Assembly (NCBI GenBank): GCA_025459285.1
Contig: JALOQY010000020.1
Location: 1 to 35,299, forward strand
From: Planctomycetota bacterium
Lineage (GTDB): Bacteria; Planctomycetota; JAJSAM01
Direction: 5' to 3'
Length of the DNA: 35,299 nucleotides
Of this stretch, positions 24,541 to 32,424 are shown piece by piece; the first letter of the stretch is position 1; every line of letters begins with the position of its first letter. The translations under genes were made by a program, and so were the position numbers. The notes below the pieces were generated by a model. The model was not told where the DNA came from, made no database searches, and saw only the letters and a list, made by a program, of their open reading frames with translations.

Positions 24541-25956
24541 GTGCGCGGAGAGCCCGACATCTCGGTCATCGTGGCCTGCTTCGACGAGGAGGAAGCGCTG
24601 CCGTCCCTCTTCGCGGAGCTCGAACGTGTCGCGGCCGAGGCGGCGGCGCGGGGCCTCGGGATGGAGACGGTGTTCGTGGACGACGGCTCGGGGGACCGCA
24701 CGGGGGCGCTGCTCGCCGAGCATGCCGCGGCCGGGCCGTGCCGTACGGTCGTGGTCCATGACCGGAACCGCGGCTTCGGGGCGGCGATGCGGAGCGGACT
24801 CGCGGCGGCCCGCGGCCGGGTCCTCGTGGTGTACGACGCCGACGCGACCTATCCGGCGGGCGACATCCTGCGCCTCTCGGCGGCGCTCGAGACCGCGGAC
24901 GTGGCGGGGGCCAGTCCCTTCGCGGAGGGGGGCTCGGCCATGGCGGGCCCGGTCCGCCGGGCGATGTCCCGGGGCGCGGCGGCGCTCTACCGGCTCGCGC
25001 TGCGGGGGCGGGGGCGCGGTCTTTCGGCCTTCACGTGCGCCTTCCGGGCGTATCGCCGTGAGGCGCTCGGGAAGATGGAGTTCCGTGCCGACGGCTTCCT
25101 CGCGGCGGCGGAGGTCCTCTGCCTCCTCCTCGTCGCGGGCGCGCGGACCGTGGAGGTGCCGTCGCGCCTTTCCACGCGGCTCCACGGAAGGTCCAAGATG
25201 AGGGCCTTCCGGGCCGGCCTCGCGCACCTTCGTCTCCTCAGGGACGTGTGCCTGAGACGGGGGCGCTTCCGCCCGCCGTCGGCCCCGCGCCGGCCGTGGG
25301 GTCGGCCGGCCGCGGGGCCCGCGGACCGTGCTTCGTGGAACGCGGACCTCAACCGGAAGCACCCGATGGCGCGGATCGAGACGCACGGGAACCCGCTCGT
25401 GCGCGCCGCCGAGGAGCGGCGCCGGCAGGGGGTTCTCGCCCTCCTCGGCGGCGCGCGGGGGCAGCGGATACTCGACGTGGGGGCGGAGCGGGGGCTCGTG
25501 GCGCGCCGGATCCGCGCCGCCGGCGGAGAGCCCGTGCTCCTCGACGTGGACGCGGCGGTGCTCTCTCCCGGCGACTCCGTGGCCGGGGAGGCCGAGCGCC
25601 TGCCCTTCGCCGGACGGAGCTTTCCGGCCGTGCTGCTCTCGGAGGTGCTCGAGCACTGCCCCGACCCCGCGGCGGCGCTGCGGGAGGCGCTCCGCGTGGC
25701 GGCGCCGGACGGACGGGTGGTCCTCTCGGTCCCCGACGACGGCCTGGTCGTCGGGGCCAAGCGGTTGCTGCGGGGGGTCGGGCTCGGCCGCCTCTTCCGG
25801 GGACTGCCGGAGGGGACGCCGCCCGGCCACCTGCACCGATTCACGCGCGACGGACTCCGGGATCTGCTGGAGGGAGTCGCGCGGCTGCGGCGGCTCGTCC
25901 GCGACGTGCCCTCGGCGGCCTTTCTCGCCGTCGTATCGCGGCGGGAGGAGGTCTGA
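24541..25956 (+). CDS. Fused GT2 glycosyltransferase and class I SAM methyltransferase
   Basis: 471 aa, two enzymes in one chain. Residues 1-240 are a family 2 glycosyltransferase of the polyprenyl-phosphate hexose synthase type: ISVIVACFDEEEALPSLF, VFVDDGSGDRTG, NRGFGAAMRSGL, donor-metal motif YDADATYPAG and the late GRSKMRAFRAG. No C-terminal membrane helices follow. After a basic Pro-rich linker (about 240-270), residues 275-471 are a methyltransf_11 domain: ILDVGAERG in place of the usual LDVGCGxG, LLDVD, LSEVLEHCPDPAAALREALR. GTG at 24541 was chosen; GTG at 24502 is also in frame. Neither has a clear ribosome-binding site. The stop abuts the start of the asparagine synthase gene. Together they look like surface glycan or lipid-linked sugar modification genes; substrate unknown. 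Confidence 0.85.
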   Translation: MRGEPDISVIVACFDEEEALPSLFAELERVAAEAAARGLGMETVFVDDGSGDRTGALLAEHAAAGPCRTVVVHDRNRGFGAAMRSGLAAARGRVLVVYDADATYPAGDILRLSAALETADVAGASPFAEGGSAMAGPVRRAMSRGAAALYRLALRGRGRGLSAFTCAFRAYRREALGKMEFRADGFLAAAEVLCLLLVAGARTVEVPSRLSTRLHGRSKMRAFRAGLAHLRLLRDVCLRRGRFRPPSAPRRPWGRPAAGPADRASWNADLNRKHPMARIETHGNPLVRAAEERRRQGVLALLGGARGQRILDVGAERGLVARRIRAAGGEPVLLDVDAAVLSPGDSVAGEAERLPFAGRSFPAVLLSEVLEHCPDPAAALREALRVAAPDGRVVLSVPDDGLVVGAKRLLRGVGLGRLFRGLPEGTPPGHLHRFTRDGLRDLLEGVARLRRLVRDVPSAAFLAVVSRREEV

Positions 25957-27798
25957 GTGTGCGGCATCGCCGGGATCCTCGCCGACCGCGGGCGGCCGCC
26001 GCCGGAGCCGGATCGCGTCCGGGCGGCCCTGCGGGCGATGGCCCACCGGGGGCCGGACGGGGCGGGGGTCGTGGCGCGCGGACCGGCGGTCCTCGGCAAC
26101 TGCCGGCTCGCGATCGTGGATCCGGCGAACGGCGCGCAGCCCATGGAGGAGGGGCCGGGCGGCGCGGTCCTGACGCAGAACGGCGAGATCCACGACCACG
26201 TGGAGCGGCGGCGGGAACTCGAAGCGCGGGGCGAGGTCTTCCGCACGAATTCGGACACGGAGGTCCTTCTCAAGCTCCTCGCCCGGTACGGCCCCCCGGC
26301 GCTCGCCGATGTGACGGGGATGTTCGCGTTCGCGTTCTTCCGGCCGGGGACCGGCGAGCTGCTCCTCGGACGGGACGCCTTCGGGGTGAAGCCGCTCCTC
26401 GTGGCGCGGGACGCGGAGCGGGGGGAGACGCTGTTCGCCTCGGAGGTCGCGGGGCTCGTGGCGCTCGGCCATCGCCCTCGGCTCGACTTGGAGGCCCTCG
26501 CGGAGCGCCTGGCCTTCAACTTCCCGCTCGGGGACCGGACGCTTCTCGCCGGGGTGCGGACCGTTCCGCCGGGCCGGTGTCTCCACCTCGCGGGCGACGG
26601 GAGATGCTCGGAGACGATCTTCTCCCGGGTCGTCTTCCGGGACGACGGGGACCGGGCGGAGGAGGACTTCGCGGAGGAGCTGCGGGGCGAGATCGTCCGG
26701 TCGGTGCGCCTCTCGCTCCGGGCCGACGCGCCGCTCGGGGTGACGCTGTCCGGTGGTCTCGATTCGGGCCTCGTCGGGGGCGTCGCCGTCCGGGAAGGAG
26801 GCCGGCCCCTCCCGGCCTTCACGGGTTACTTCGACGAGGGGCCGGAGTTCGACGAGAGGGTCCACGCGCGCCGGGCGGCGGCGGAGGCGGACCTTCGCCT
26901 CGTGGAGGTCCCGGTCCGGCCCGATGACCTCCTCGCTCGGATCCGGGACCTCGCCGTGGCGCTGGAGGGCCCGATCGCGGGGCCGGGAACGCTGCCCCAG
27001 CTCCTCACGGCGTCGCGGGCGGCAAGGGACGTGCGCGTGCTGCTGACCGGGCAGGGGGCCGACGAGCTGTTCGGGGGCTATGCGCGGCATCGGCTGGTCC
27101 TGCTCGCTCTCGCGGGCCGGCTCGACCCGGAGCGGCTCCCCGCGGACCTCGCCGGCTATCGTCCGCTGGCCCGGCGGCTCGCCGGGTTCGCGCCAGGGGC
27201 CGATGTCGCCGACCTCTTCTTCCGGCTGGTCTTCCGCGGCGACGGGGTCGAAGGGCTGCTCGGGCCGGCCTTCGGCGGGATCTTCCGGCGATACGACGCG
27301 CGCGCGGCCTTCGAGGGCGCCTTCGCGAGGGAGGACGGGGACCCGTTCCGGCGGATGGCCTCCTTCGAGCGGCGCACCCTCCTGCCGGCGCTCCTGCACG
27401 GCGAGGACCGGGTGTCCATGCGGTGCTCGGTGGAATCCCGCGTCCCGCTGCTCTCCCCGGCGATCGTCTCGCTCGCCGCGCGCATCCCCTCCCGCTTCAC
27501 GTGCACGGCGGACGAAGGGAAGCGGATCCTCCGGCGCGCGGCCGAGGGGATCGCGCCACCTTCCGCGGTGGCGCGCCGGGACAAGATGGGCTTCCCGGTA
27601 CCGCTCGGGAAATGGGCGGCGGGACCGCTCGGCGCGGCCCTCGAGGCGCGGCTGGCCGGCGGGCCGCTCGTTCCCCTCGGGATCCTCGCGCCGGACGGTC
27701 CCGGGCGCATCGTGGCGGGGGCCGGCGGTCACGGCCGCCACCTGTGGTTCTTCCTCCTCCTCTCCGAGTGGCTCGACGCCGCGGGCGTCAGACCGTGA
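25957..27798 (+). CDS. asnB: Asparagine synthase (glutamine-hydrolysing), AsnB family
   Basis: 613 aa, full length. N-terminal glutaminase: nucleophile Cys2 in MCGIAG, then HRGPDGAG, RLAIVDP, QNGEIHDH and SDTEVLLKL. C-terminal synthetase: PP-loop LSGGLDS at about residue 265 and GADELFGGYARH at about 370. It transfers glutamine amide nitrogen to aspartate, or in glycan loci to a sugar carboxylate or related acceptor. GTG start at 25957 directly follows the upstream TGA, with GGGAGGAGG a few nt before. Being clustered with a GT2-methyltransferase fusion and a membrane glycosyltransferase, it may act in surface polysaccharide amidation rather than in amino-acid supply; several AsnB paralogues do so in exopolysaccharide operons. 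That is inference. Confidence 0.93.
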   Translation: MCGIAGILADRGRPPPEPDRVRAALRAMAHRGPDGAGVVARGPAVLGNCRLAIVDPANGAQPMEEGPGGAVLTQNGEIHDHVERRRELEARGEVFRTNSDTEVLLKLLARYGPPALADVTGMFAFAFFRPGTGELLLGRDAFGVKPLLVARDAERGETLFASEVAGLVALGHRPRLDLEALAERLAFNFPLGDRTLLAGVRTVPPGRCLHLAGDGRCSETIFSRVVFRDDGDRAEEDFAEELRGEIVRSVRLSLRADAPLGVTLSGGLDSGLVGGVAVREGGRPLPAFTGYFDEGPEFDERVHARRAAAEADLRLVEVPVRPDDLLARIRDLAVALEGPIAGPGTLPQLLTASRAARDVRVLLTGQGADELFGGYARHRLVLLALAGRLDPERLPADLAGYRPLARRLAGFAPGADVADLFFRLVFRGDGVEGLLGPAFGGIFRRYDARAAFEGAFAREDGDPFRRMASFERRTLLPALLHGEDRVSMRCSVESRVPLLSPAIVSLAARIPSRFTCTADEGKRILRRAAEGIAPPSAVARRDKMGFPVPLGKWAAGPLGAALEARLAGGPLVPLGILAPDGPGRIVAGAGGHGRHLWFFLLLSEWLDAAGVRP

Positions 27799-27826
27799 CG
27801 GGACGGATACCGAGGCGTGGCGATCT

Positions 27827-28405
27827 ATGAGGGCTATGCGAGTGGACGGAACGCGTGGACGATCGGGATGGCTCGCGGCGGCGGGGGTGCTCGTCGTCGC
27901 CTTCGCCGTCTACATCCCCACCTTCGGGGCGGGGTTCCTGGCCTACGACGACTACGAGACGGTGGTGGACGCGCCGCGGCGGTCCTTCTCCGAAATCTGG
28001 ACCGGAGTCACGTTCAAGACCTGGCTCCCGGTGACCTTCTCGAGTCTGCGGATCGACATGGCCCTGTTCGGCACGGAGAACGCCGCGGGCTACCGGATCG
28101 TGAACGCCCTGCTCCATGGACTCAACGCCCTGATCGTCCTCCTGCTCGCGCGCCGGCTTCTCGGGTCCGGCCTCTTCGCCTTCGGGGCCGCGCTGCTCTT
28201 CGCGCTCCACCCCGCGGCGACGGAATCGGTGGCGTGGGTCTCCGAGCGGAAGGGGCTCCTCGCGTTCCTCTTGGATCTCCCGGATCGCGCTTTCCACCGC
28301 GCTGCTCGCCCTCGCCCTGCTGTCGAAGGGGAGCGCGCTGGCCGTGCCGCTGCTCATCGCGGTGCTCCTCGTCGCGAAGGTCGCTCCGGGCCTGCGATTT
28401 CGTGA
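27827..28405 (+). CDS. N-terminal fragment of a GT-C/TMTC-like membrane protein (frameshifted)
   Basis: Start of a multi-pass membrane protein. Residues 1-150 (to about 28277) match the first part of TPR-containing GT-C glycosyltransferase-like proteins: a first membrane helix (GWLAAAGVLVVAFAVYIPTF), the lumenal acidic motif GFLAYDDYETVVD, then NALLHGLNALIVLLLARRLL, and LHPAATESVAWVSERKGLL, a hallmark of the family. After LLAFLL the frame loses all hydrophobic character (DLPDRAFHRAARP...) and ends at 28405; the continuation is in another frame (next entry). About 20 residues of the expected helix pair are absent, so a deletion of several tens of bases rather than a single-base slip is suspected. 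ATG at 27827, GAGGCG about 9 nt upstream. Confidence 0.8.
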   Translation: MRAMRVDGTRGRSGWLAAAGVLVVAFAVYIPTFGAGFLAYDDYETVVDAPRRSFSEIWTGVTFKTWLPVTFSSLRIDMALFGTENAAGYRIVNALLHGLNALIVLLLARRLLGSGLFAFGAALLFALHPAATESVAWVSERKGLLAFLLDLPDRAFHRAARPRPAVEGERAGRAAAHRGAPRREGRSGPAIS

Positions 28406-31400
28406 TCTGGCCGCCCCCGCGGTCTGCGCCGGGGTCCTCACCGCCGTCCACTACGCCGTGGCGCTCGCGGAGGGGCCGGCGCGGGGGGCGGGAGGTCCTG
28501 AGGTGCTGCCGCTCCTCGCGACCGACGTCGTGGTCCTCGGGCGCTACCTCCGGCTCCTCTACTTCCCGCTGTGGGGCCAGAGCCTCGTCCCGGACGTCGC
28601 GGTCCGGGATGGCCTTTCGCTCGCGCGCCTGCTGCCGGCGCTGGTCGTCGTCGCGGCGGCGGCGGCGGCCCTCGCCGTCTCCTTCCGGCGGGACCGGCGC
28701 GTCTTCGCCGGTCTCGCGATGGCGCTCCTCGCGCTCGCGCCGTTCAACAACCTGTTCCCGCGCACGGACGTGCTGTTCGCCGAGCGCTACCTCTACTTTT
28801 CGCTCCTCGGAGCGGCGCTGGCGCTCGCGGCGCTCGCCGCGCGGTTCGGGTCCGCGGGCCGCGCGGGACTCGGCGTGGCGGCTGCGGGCTTCCTCGTGCT
28901 GACCCTCGCGCGAAACGGTGTCTGGGCCGACGAGGTTTCGGTCTTCCGGGACGCCGCGGCGAAGGCCGGGGACTCCTGGCTCGCGCCGATGAAGCTCGGC
29001 GATGCCCTGAAGATGCGGGCGGCGTCCGGCGAAGTGACGGATCCCGGGGAGTTGCGGGGTCTGCTCGCGGAGGCGGCGGGGGAGTTCCGGCGGGCGCTGC
29101 CCCGCGCCGGGACGCCTCAGGAGGAGATCCGCTCGCGGGTCGACCTGGCCGGCGCGCTCCTCGTTTCGGGCGAGCGGCCGGAGGAGGTGCTCGCGGCCCT
29201 CGACCCCGCGCTCCCGATCCTCTCGCGGCTGCCCGCGGAGGCGACGGGTCCGCTCACGCTGGAGGTGATGCAGAACCGCGGGGCGGCGCTCCTCATGCTG
29301 GGGCGGGCGGAGGAGGCCGCGGAGGCCTACCGGCAGGCGGCGGCCGCGGCGCCCGGTTCGGGTGGTCCGCTCGCGGGCCTCGCGGCGGCGCTGGCGCGCG
29401 GGGGCGACCTCGCGGGGGCGGTGGCCGCCGGCCGGGAGGCGGTCAAGGCCGATCCGGCGGCCGAGGGGGCGGCGGTGGCGCTGGCCGAAGCGCTCATCCT
29501 CTCGGGGGAGGAGACGGAGGCGCGGGCCGTGCTCGCCGCCCACGTGGCGCGCGCCGGCGGAGCGACGCGGGCGCGGACCCTTCTCGGGCAGTTGAGCCTC
29601 GCGGTCGGCCGGCCCCGGGAGGCGAAACGGGAGTTCGCCGAGGTGCTGCGGGCGGCTCCCGGTCACCCGGATGCGCGGCGGGGCAGCGCGGAGGCGGACC
29701 TCATGCTGGCGCGGGGCGCGCTGGCGCGCGGCGCGCGCGACGAGGCGCGTTCGCTCGCGGAGTCGGCGGTGACGGCCGATCCGGAATGCGCGGGGGCGAT
29801 CGCGTTCCTCGCCGGCCTCGTCGACGACGCGGAGCGCGCGGAGCAGCTGCTGTCCTTCGCGGCGACGCTTCCGGGCGGGGAGGGGGCCCGGGACACGCTG
29901 TCGGCGCACCGGCTTGCCGCGGGGGTCCCGCGTCTTCGTGCCGGGGACGCGGCGGGTGCCGCACAGGACGCGGTCCGGGCGCTCCGGGCGGCGCCGGCGC
30001 GCCTCGACGGCGGGCTCCTCGAAGGGCTGACCGGGGACCTGCTCGCCGACTTGCGGTCCTTCGCCGCCGGGCCGGGCGCGATCGGCCGCGAGGGGCTGCT
30101 GGCCGGCCTCGTCGCCCTGTCCGGCGGGGACGCGGCGCTCGCCGAGGAGCAGCTCGGCGGGGCGCTGAAGGCGGCGGTCGACGCCGGCGGCGGGCCGGCG
30201 GTCCGCCTCGTGCTGCTCCTGCGGGGCCGGGGCCGCGCGGCGGCGGGGGACCTGGAGGGGGCGGAGGCGGACCTCTCGTTCGCCATGGAGCGGGACGCCT
30301 CCGACTGGCTGGCGCCGCTGCTCCTCTCCGAGGCGCGGAGCCGGCGGGCGGGGGGGGCGCTCTCGCGGGGAGAGTCCGCGGACGTCTTCCTCGATGGCGC
30401 GGTGTCGGCGGCGGAGGCCGCGGCGGCGCGGGCTCCGGAGCGGCTCGAGCCGCTGCTGCGGCTGGGCGAGGCGCACTTCGCGGCGGGGCGTTCGATCGAC
30501 GCCCTGCGGGCGTTCTCGCGGGCGAAGGAGGGGTGGCCGGACCGCTCCGAGCCGCGCCTCGACCTTGCCGCCGTCTACAAGGCGCACTTCGTCGCCTCCG
30601 AGGACCGGGAAGCCCTGCGGGGGGCGCTGGAGGAGGTGACGGAGGCCCTCCGGCTCGAACCGGGGAATGCCCGGGCGCGGGCCGCGCTGGGGGAGGTCCT
30701 GCTCCTGTCGGGCCAGGCGAAGCGGGCGGCCATGGAGTTGTCGCGGGCGGTGGCGGAGGACCCGACGCTGGTCGAGGCGCGGGAGACGCTGGCCGGGCTC
30801 TACGTCCACAGTGGGCGTTCCCAGCTGGAGCAGGGCGGGCCGGAGGCCGCGGCGAAGGCGGCGGAGTCGGCCCAGCTCGCGCTGGCCCTCGGAGCCCGTG
30901 GCGCCGGTCCCCATCTGCTCCTCATGGACGCGCGGCGGGCGGAGCGGGACTTCGCGCGGGCGCTCGAGAGCCTCGCGGAGGCGAAGGCGCGGGAGCCGGA
31001 CTCCGAGGAGGTGAAGGACGGGGCGGCCCGCTACCACCGGGATCTCGGGTACGCCTTCCTGCTCACGCGGCAGGAGGCGAAGGCGATGGCGGAGTTCAGG
31101 AAGGCGGTGGAGTCGGGTTCGAAGAACACCGATCTCGCGCCGGTGCGGCGGCTGCTCGGGATGGAGGAGGGCGGACCGGAGGGCGAGTCGCCCGATCCGG
31201 AAGTCGTGGCCATCCTCCGGGAGCGGACGGAGACGGCGCGCCGCCATTTCGAGGAGTCCGGGCGCCTGCTCGCGGCGGGGGACCTCGAGGGGGCGGAGCG
31301 GGAGATCCGGGCGTCGCTGGAGGCGCGCCGCACGGGCGAGGGGTTGTGCCGGCTCGGGGAGATCCAGCTCGCGGCTCGGCGGGAGGAGGAGGCGATCCGG

Positions 31401-31613
31401 TCCTTCCGGCTTTCGGCGGAGGTGAAGCCGGGGCTTGCCGCGGCGCACCTCGCGCTGGGCCACGCGCACTATCGGCGGGGGGAGATGGCGGAGGCGGTGG
31501 AGGCTTTCGAGCGCTGGCTCTCGACGGCGGGCGAAGGCGTGTCGGAGGAGGCGCGGGAGGCGATCCGGGCGCGGGTGACGGAGATGCGCGGGAAGCTGGA
31601 CGCGGGGAAGTGA
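28344..31613 (+). CDS. C-terminal part of the GT-C/TMTC-like TPR membrane protein (frameshifted)
   Basis: Continuation of the gene that begins at 27827. Authentic coding in this frame can be followed back to about 28278 (SRIALSTALLALALLSKG), before the first start codon, GTG 28344. Several more membrane helices follow to about 28910, including the family stretch NNLFPRTDVLFAERYLYFSL. The remaining 850 or so residues are a long array of Ala/Gly-rich TPR units, for example AEEAAEAYRQAAAAAPGS and GNARARAALGEVLLLSGQAK, ending with MAEAVEAFERWLS. Such proteins are predicted O-mannosyl or polyprenyl-phosphate-dependent glycosyltransferases with TPR domains on the trans side. As written, the two halves cannot form one protein without frameshifting; either the gene is broken or the assembly is. 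Confidence 0.82.
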   Translation: MPLLIAVLLVAKVAPGLRFRDLAAPAVCAGVLTAVHYAVALAEGPARGAGGPEVLPLLATDVVVLGRYLRLLYFPLWGQSLVPDVAVRDGLSLARLLPALVVVAAAAAALAVSFRRDRRVFAGLAMALLALAPFNNLFPRTDVLFAERYLYFSLLGAALALAALAARFGSAGRAGLGVAAAGFLVLTLARNGVWADEVSVFRDAAAKAGDSWLAPMKLGDALKMRAASGEVTDPGELRGLLAEAAGEFRRALPRAGTPQEEIRSRVDLAGALLVSGERPEEVLAALDPALPILSRLPAEATGPLTLEVMQNRGAALLMLGRAEEAAEAYRQAAAAAPGSGGPLAGLAAALARGGDLAGAVAAGREAVKADPAAEGAAVALAEALILSGEETEARAVLAAHVARAGGATRARTLLGQLSLAVGRPREAKREFAEVLRAAPGHPDARRGSAEADLMLARGALARGARDEARSLAESAVTADPECAGAIAFLAGLVDDAERAEQLLSFAATLPGGEGARDTLSAHRLAAGVPRLRAGDAAGAAQDAVRALRAAPARLDGGLLEGLTGDLLADLRSFAAGPGAIGREGLLAGLVALSGGDAALAEEQLGGALKAAVDAGGGPAVRLVLLLRGRGRAAAGDLEGAEADLSFAMERDASDWLAPLLLSEARSRRAGGALSRGESADVFLDGAVSAAEAAAARAPERLEPLLRLGEAHFAAGRSIDALRAFSRAKEGWPDRSEPRLDLAAVYKAHFVASEDREALRGALEEVTEALRLEPGNARARAALGEVLLLSGQAKRAAMELSRAVAEDPTLVEARETLAGLYVHSGRSQLEQGGPEAAAKAAESAQLALALGARGAGPHLLLMDARRAERDFARALESLAEAKAREPDSEEVKDGAARYHRDLGYAFLLTRQEAKAMAEFRKAVESGSKNTDLAPVRRLLGMEEGGPEGESPDPEVVAILRERTETARRHFEESGRLLAAGDLEGAEREIRASLEARRTGEGLCRLGEIQLAARREEEAIRSFRLSAEVKPGLAAAHLALGHAHYRRGEMAEAVEAFERWLSTAGEGVSEEAREAIRARVTEMRGKLDAGK

Positions 31614-31739
31614 CCGGCAAGCGCGCCGCCAGGCACAGAAGGTCGGGTGTCGTCGGGAACTCCCCGTACCCGCCCTGCGGACAACCGATAAGTTGACCCG
31701 CCGCCCCCCGCCGTGTCACTCTACCGCACTCCGAACCGT
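31614..31739 (+). other. Gene-free leader region before tRNA-Val with a candidate -35 box
   Basis: No gene. TTGACC at 31693-31698 is a good -35 for the tRNA, but 17 nt downstream only TCACTC is found, so the promoter is tentative. No terminator with a T-tract is visible after the upstream gene. Confidence 0.35.
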
Positions 31740-31814
31740 GGGCCGTTAGCTCAGAGGAAGAGCGCCATCCTCACACGGTGGAAGTCGTAGGTTCAAGTCC
31801 TACACGGCCCACCA
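31740..31814 (+). tRNA. tRNA-Val (anticodon CAC)
   Basis: 75 nt, complete cloverleaf. Acceptor stem GGGCCGT with ACGGCCC, D-stem GCTC/GAGC, anticodon stem CCATC/GGTGG (one U-G pair), loop CTCACAC with anticodon CAC (reads GTG), variable loop AAGTC, T-arm GTAGG-TTCAAGT-CCTAC, discriminator A, and an encoded 3' CCA. The 3' half is copied again, directly and inverted, in the next 200 bp. Confidence 0.96.
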
Positions 31815-31821
31815 CCCCCGA
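31790..31821 (+). repeat. 32-bp direct repeat, copy 1 (tRNA-Val 3' end, att-like)
   Basis: Spans the T-arm and 3' acceptor of tRNA-Val plus seven downstream bases. Identical to 31966-31997, offset 176 bp. Confidence 0.92.
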
Positions 31822-31852
31822 AGTCTCTTGCCCCTACCGAGGTTCTGGCCCC

Positions 31853-31871
31853 GACTTGAACCTACGACTTC
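31853..31871 (-). repeat. 19-bp inverted copy of tRNA-Val sequence
   Basis: Perfect reverse complement of 31781-31799, that is tRNA nucleotides 42-60 (end of the anticodon stem, variable loop and most of the T-arm). A transcript through this point would contain a perfect antisense to that part of the tRNA. Confidence 0.9.
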
Positions 31872-31879
31872 TCGGGGAA

Positions 31880-31920
31880 GGAGGCGCGTCAGCGCCTCCG
31901 GTGGGGGCGCGAGCCCCCAC
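31880..31920 (+). repeat. Pair of tandem perfect hairpins (REP-like)
   Basis: GGAGGCGC-GTCA-GCGCCTCC (31880-31899) and GTGGGGGC-GCGA-GCCCCCAC (31901-31920): each an 8-bp perfect stem with a 4-nt loop, the second a GNRA-type tetraloop, one base apart. They lie between the two tRNA-end repeats. Confidence 0.85.
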
Positions 31921-31932
31921 AGAACACCGCGC

Positions 31933-31967
31933 CCGCCGTGATGCCGCCGGAGGCGGAAGCGCGGCGG
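31933..31967 (+). repeat. Nested hairpin abutting the second tRNA-end repeat
   Basis: Outer stem CCGCCG (31933-31938) with CGGCGG (31962-31967), inner stem CCGCC (31944-31948) with GGCGG (31952-31956). The outer arm overlaps the first two bases of repeat copy 2. Confidence 0.6.
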
Positions 31968-31997
31968 TTCAAGTCCTACACGGCCCACCACCCCCGA
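31966..31997 (+). repeat. 32-bp direct repeat, copy 2 (tRNA-Val 3' end, att-like)
   Basis: Exact copy of 31790-31821 without the 5' part of a tRNA, so it is not a gene. This is the arrangement left by integration at a tRNA 3' end. Confidence 0.92.
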
Positions 31998-32111
31998 CCG
32001 AAACCTCCGGAGTCCCGTCCCTACGGTCGTTTCCACGCAGACTCGAGATGGCGCGCCGTTGCACCCTCCAATGGCCGATCCTGGCGTCTCCGGGCCATTG
32101 TGTGGACCTCC

Positions 32112-32133
32112 GTGTGACACATTTCTGTCACAC
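32112..32133. promoter_or_regulatory. Perfect 8-bp inverted repeat, operator-like or element end
   Basis: GTGTGACA-CATTTC-TGTCACAC. The half-sites are CRP-like in letters, but the TGTGA and TCACA cores are 10 bp apart, not 6. There is no T-tract downstream. It could be an operator, a hairpin or a relic of a transposon end. Confidence 0.4.
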
Positions 32134-32424
32134 TTCCGCGTGCTGCAGGCCCTCCGGTCGCGGTGGACGGCGTCGATACGCGGAAGGCTTCGTCATGGTC
32201 CGGCCTCGTTCGCCGCCGCGGCGATCTCGCGGTGGAGGCGGACCTCCGGGATCATCGACTCCCGGCAGTCTTCTGGGGAGTTCTCGACCTGTGGCTGGCG
32301 GGTCTGATGATCCCCGTGGAATGATCGGGCGGGCTCTTCGACGACCGGCGCCCGGATGACCGCACTTCCCGCGATCCAGGCTTCCGCGTCTTGAACCACC
32401 TCGCTCTTTGCCGGCGGGCCGGTC

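Noticed and set aside
24456-24701. N-terminal extension of MtaB to 24701
   Set aside because: The extension is Ser/Arg-rich and overlaps the divergent glycosyltransferase coding sequence; homologous MtaB sequence starts soon after 24455.
24532-27741. 1069-codon minus-strand open frame
   Set aside because: Spans GT2-methyltransferase and AsnB genes on the other strand, whose motifs are unmistakable.
28122-31469. 1115-codon minus-strand open frame
   Set aside because: Antisense shadow of the TPR glycosyltransferase array; composition is Arg/Pro-rich.
32112-32133. CRP/FNR-type binding site
   Set aside because: The TGTGA and TCACA cores are separated by 10 bp rather than the 6 required for CRP.
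31778-32359. Open frame starting inside tRNA-Val (MEVVGSSPTRPTT...)
   Set aside because: This peptide start is the well-known artefact of translating a tRNA T-arm; it crosses hairpins and repeats and has no family.
32193-32399. 68-codon minus-strand open frame in the gene-free region
   Set aside because: Somewhat protein-like composition but no ribosome-binding site, no recognisable family and no partner; not enough support.
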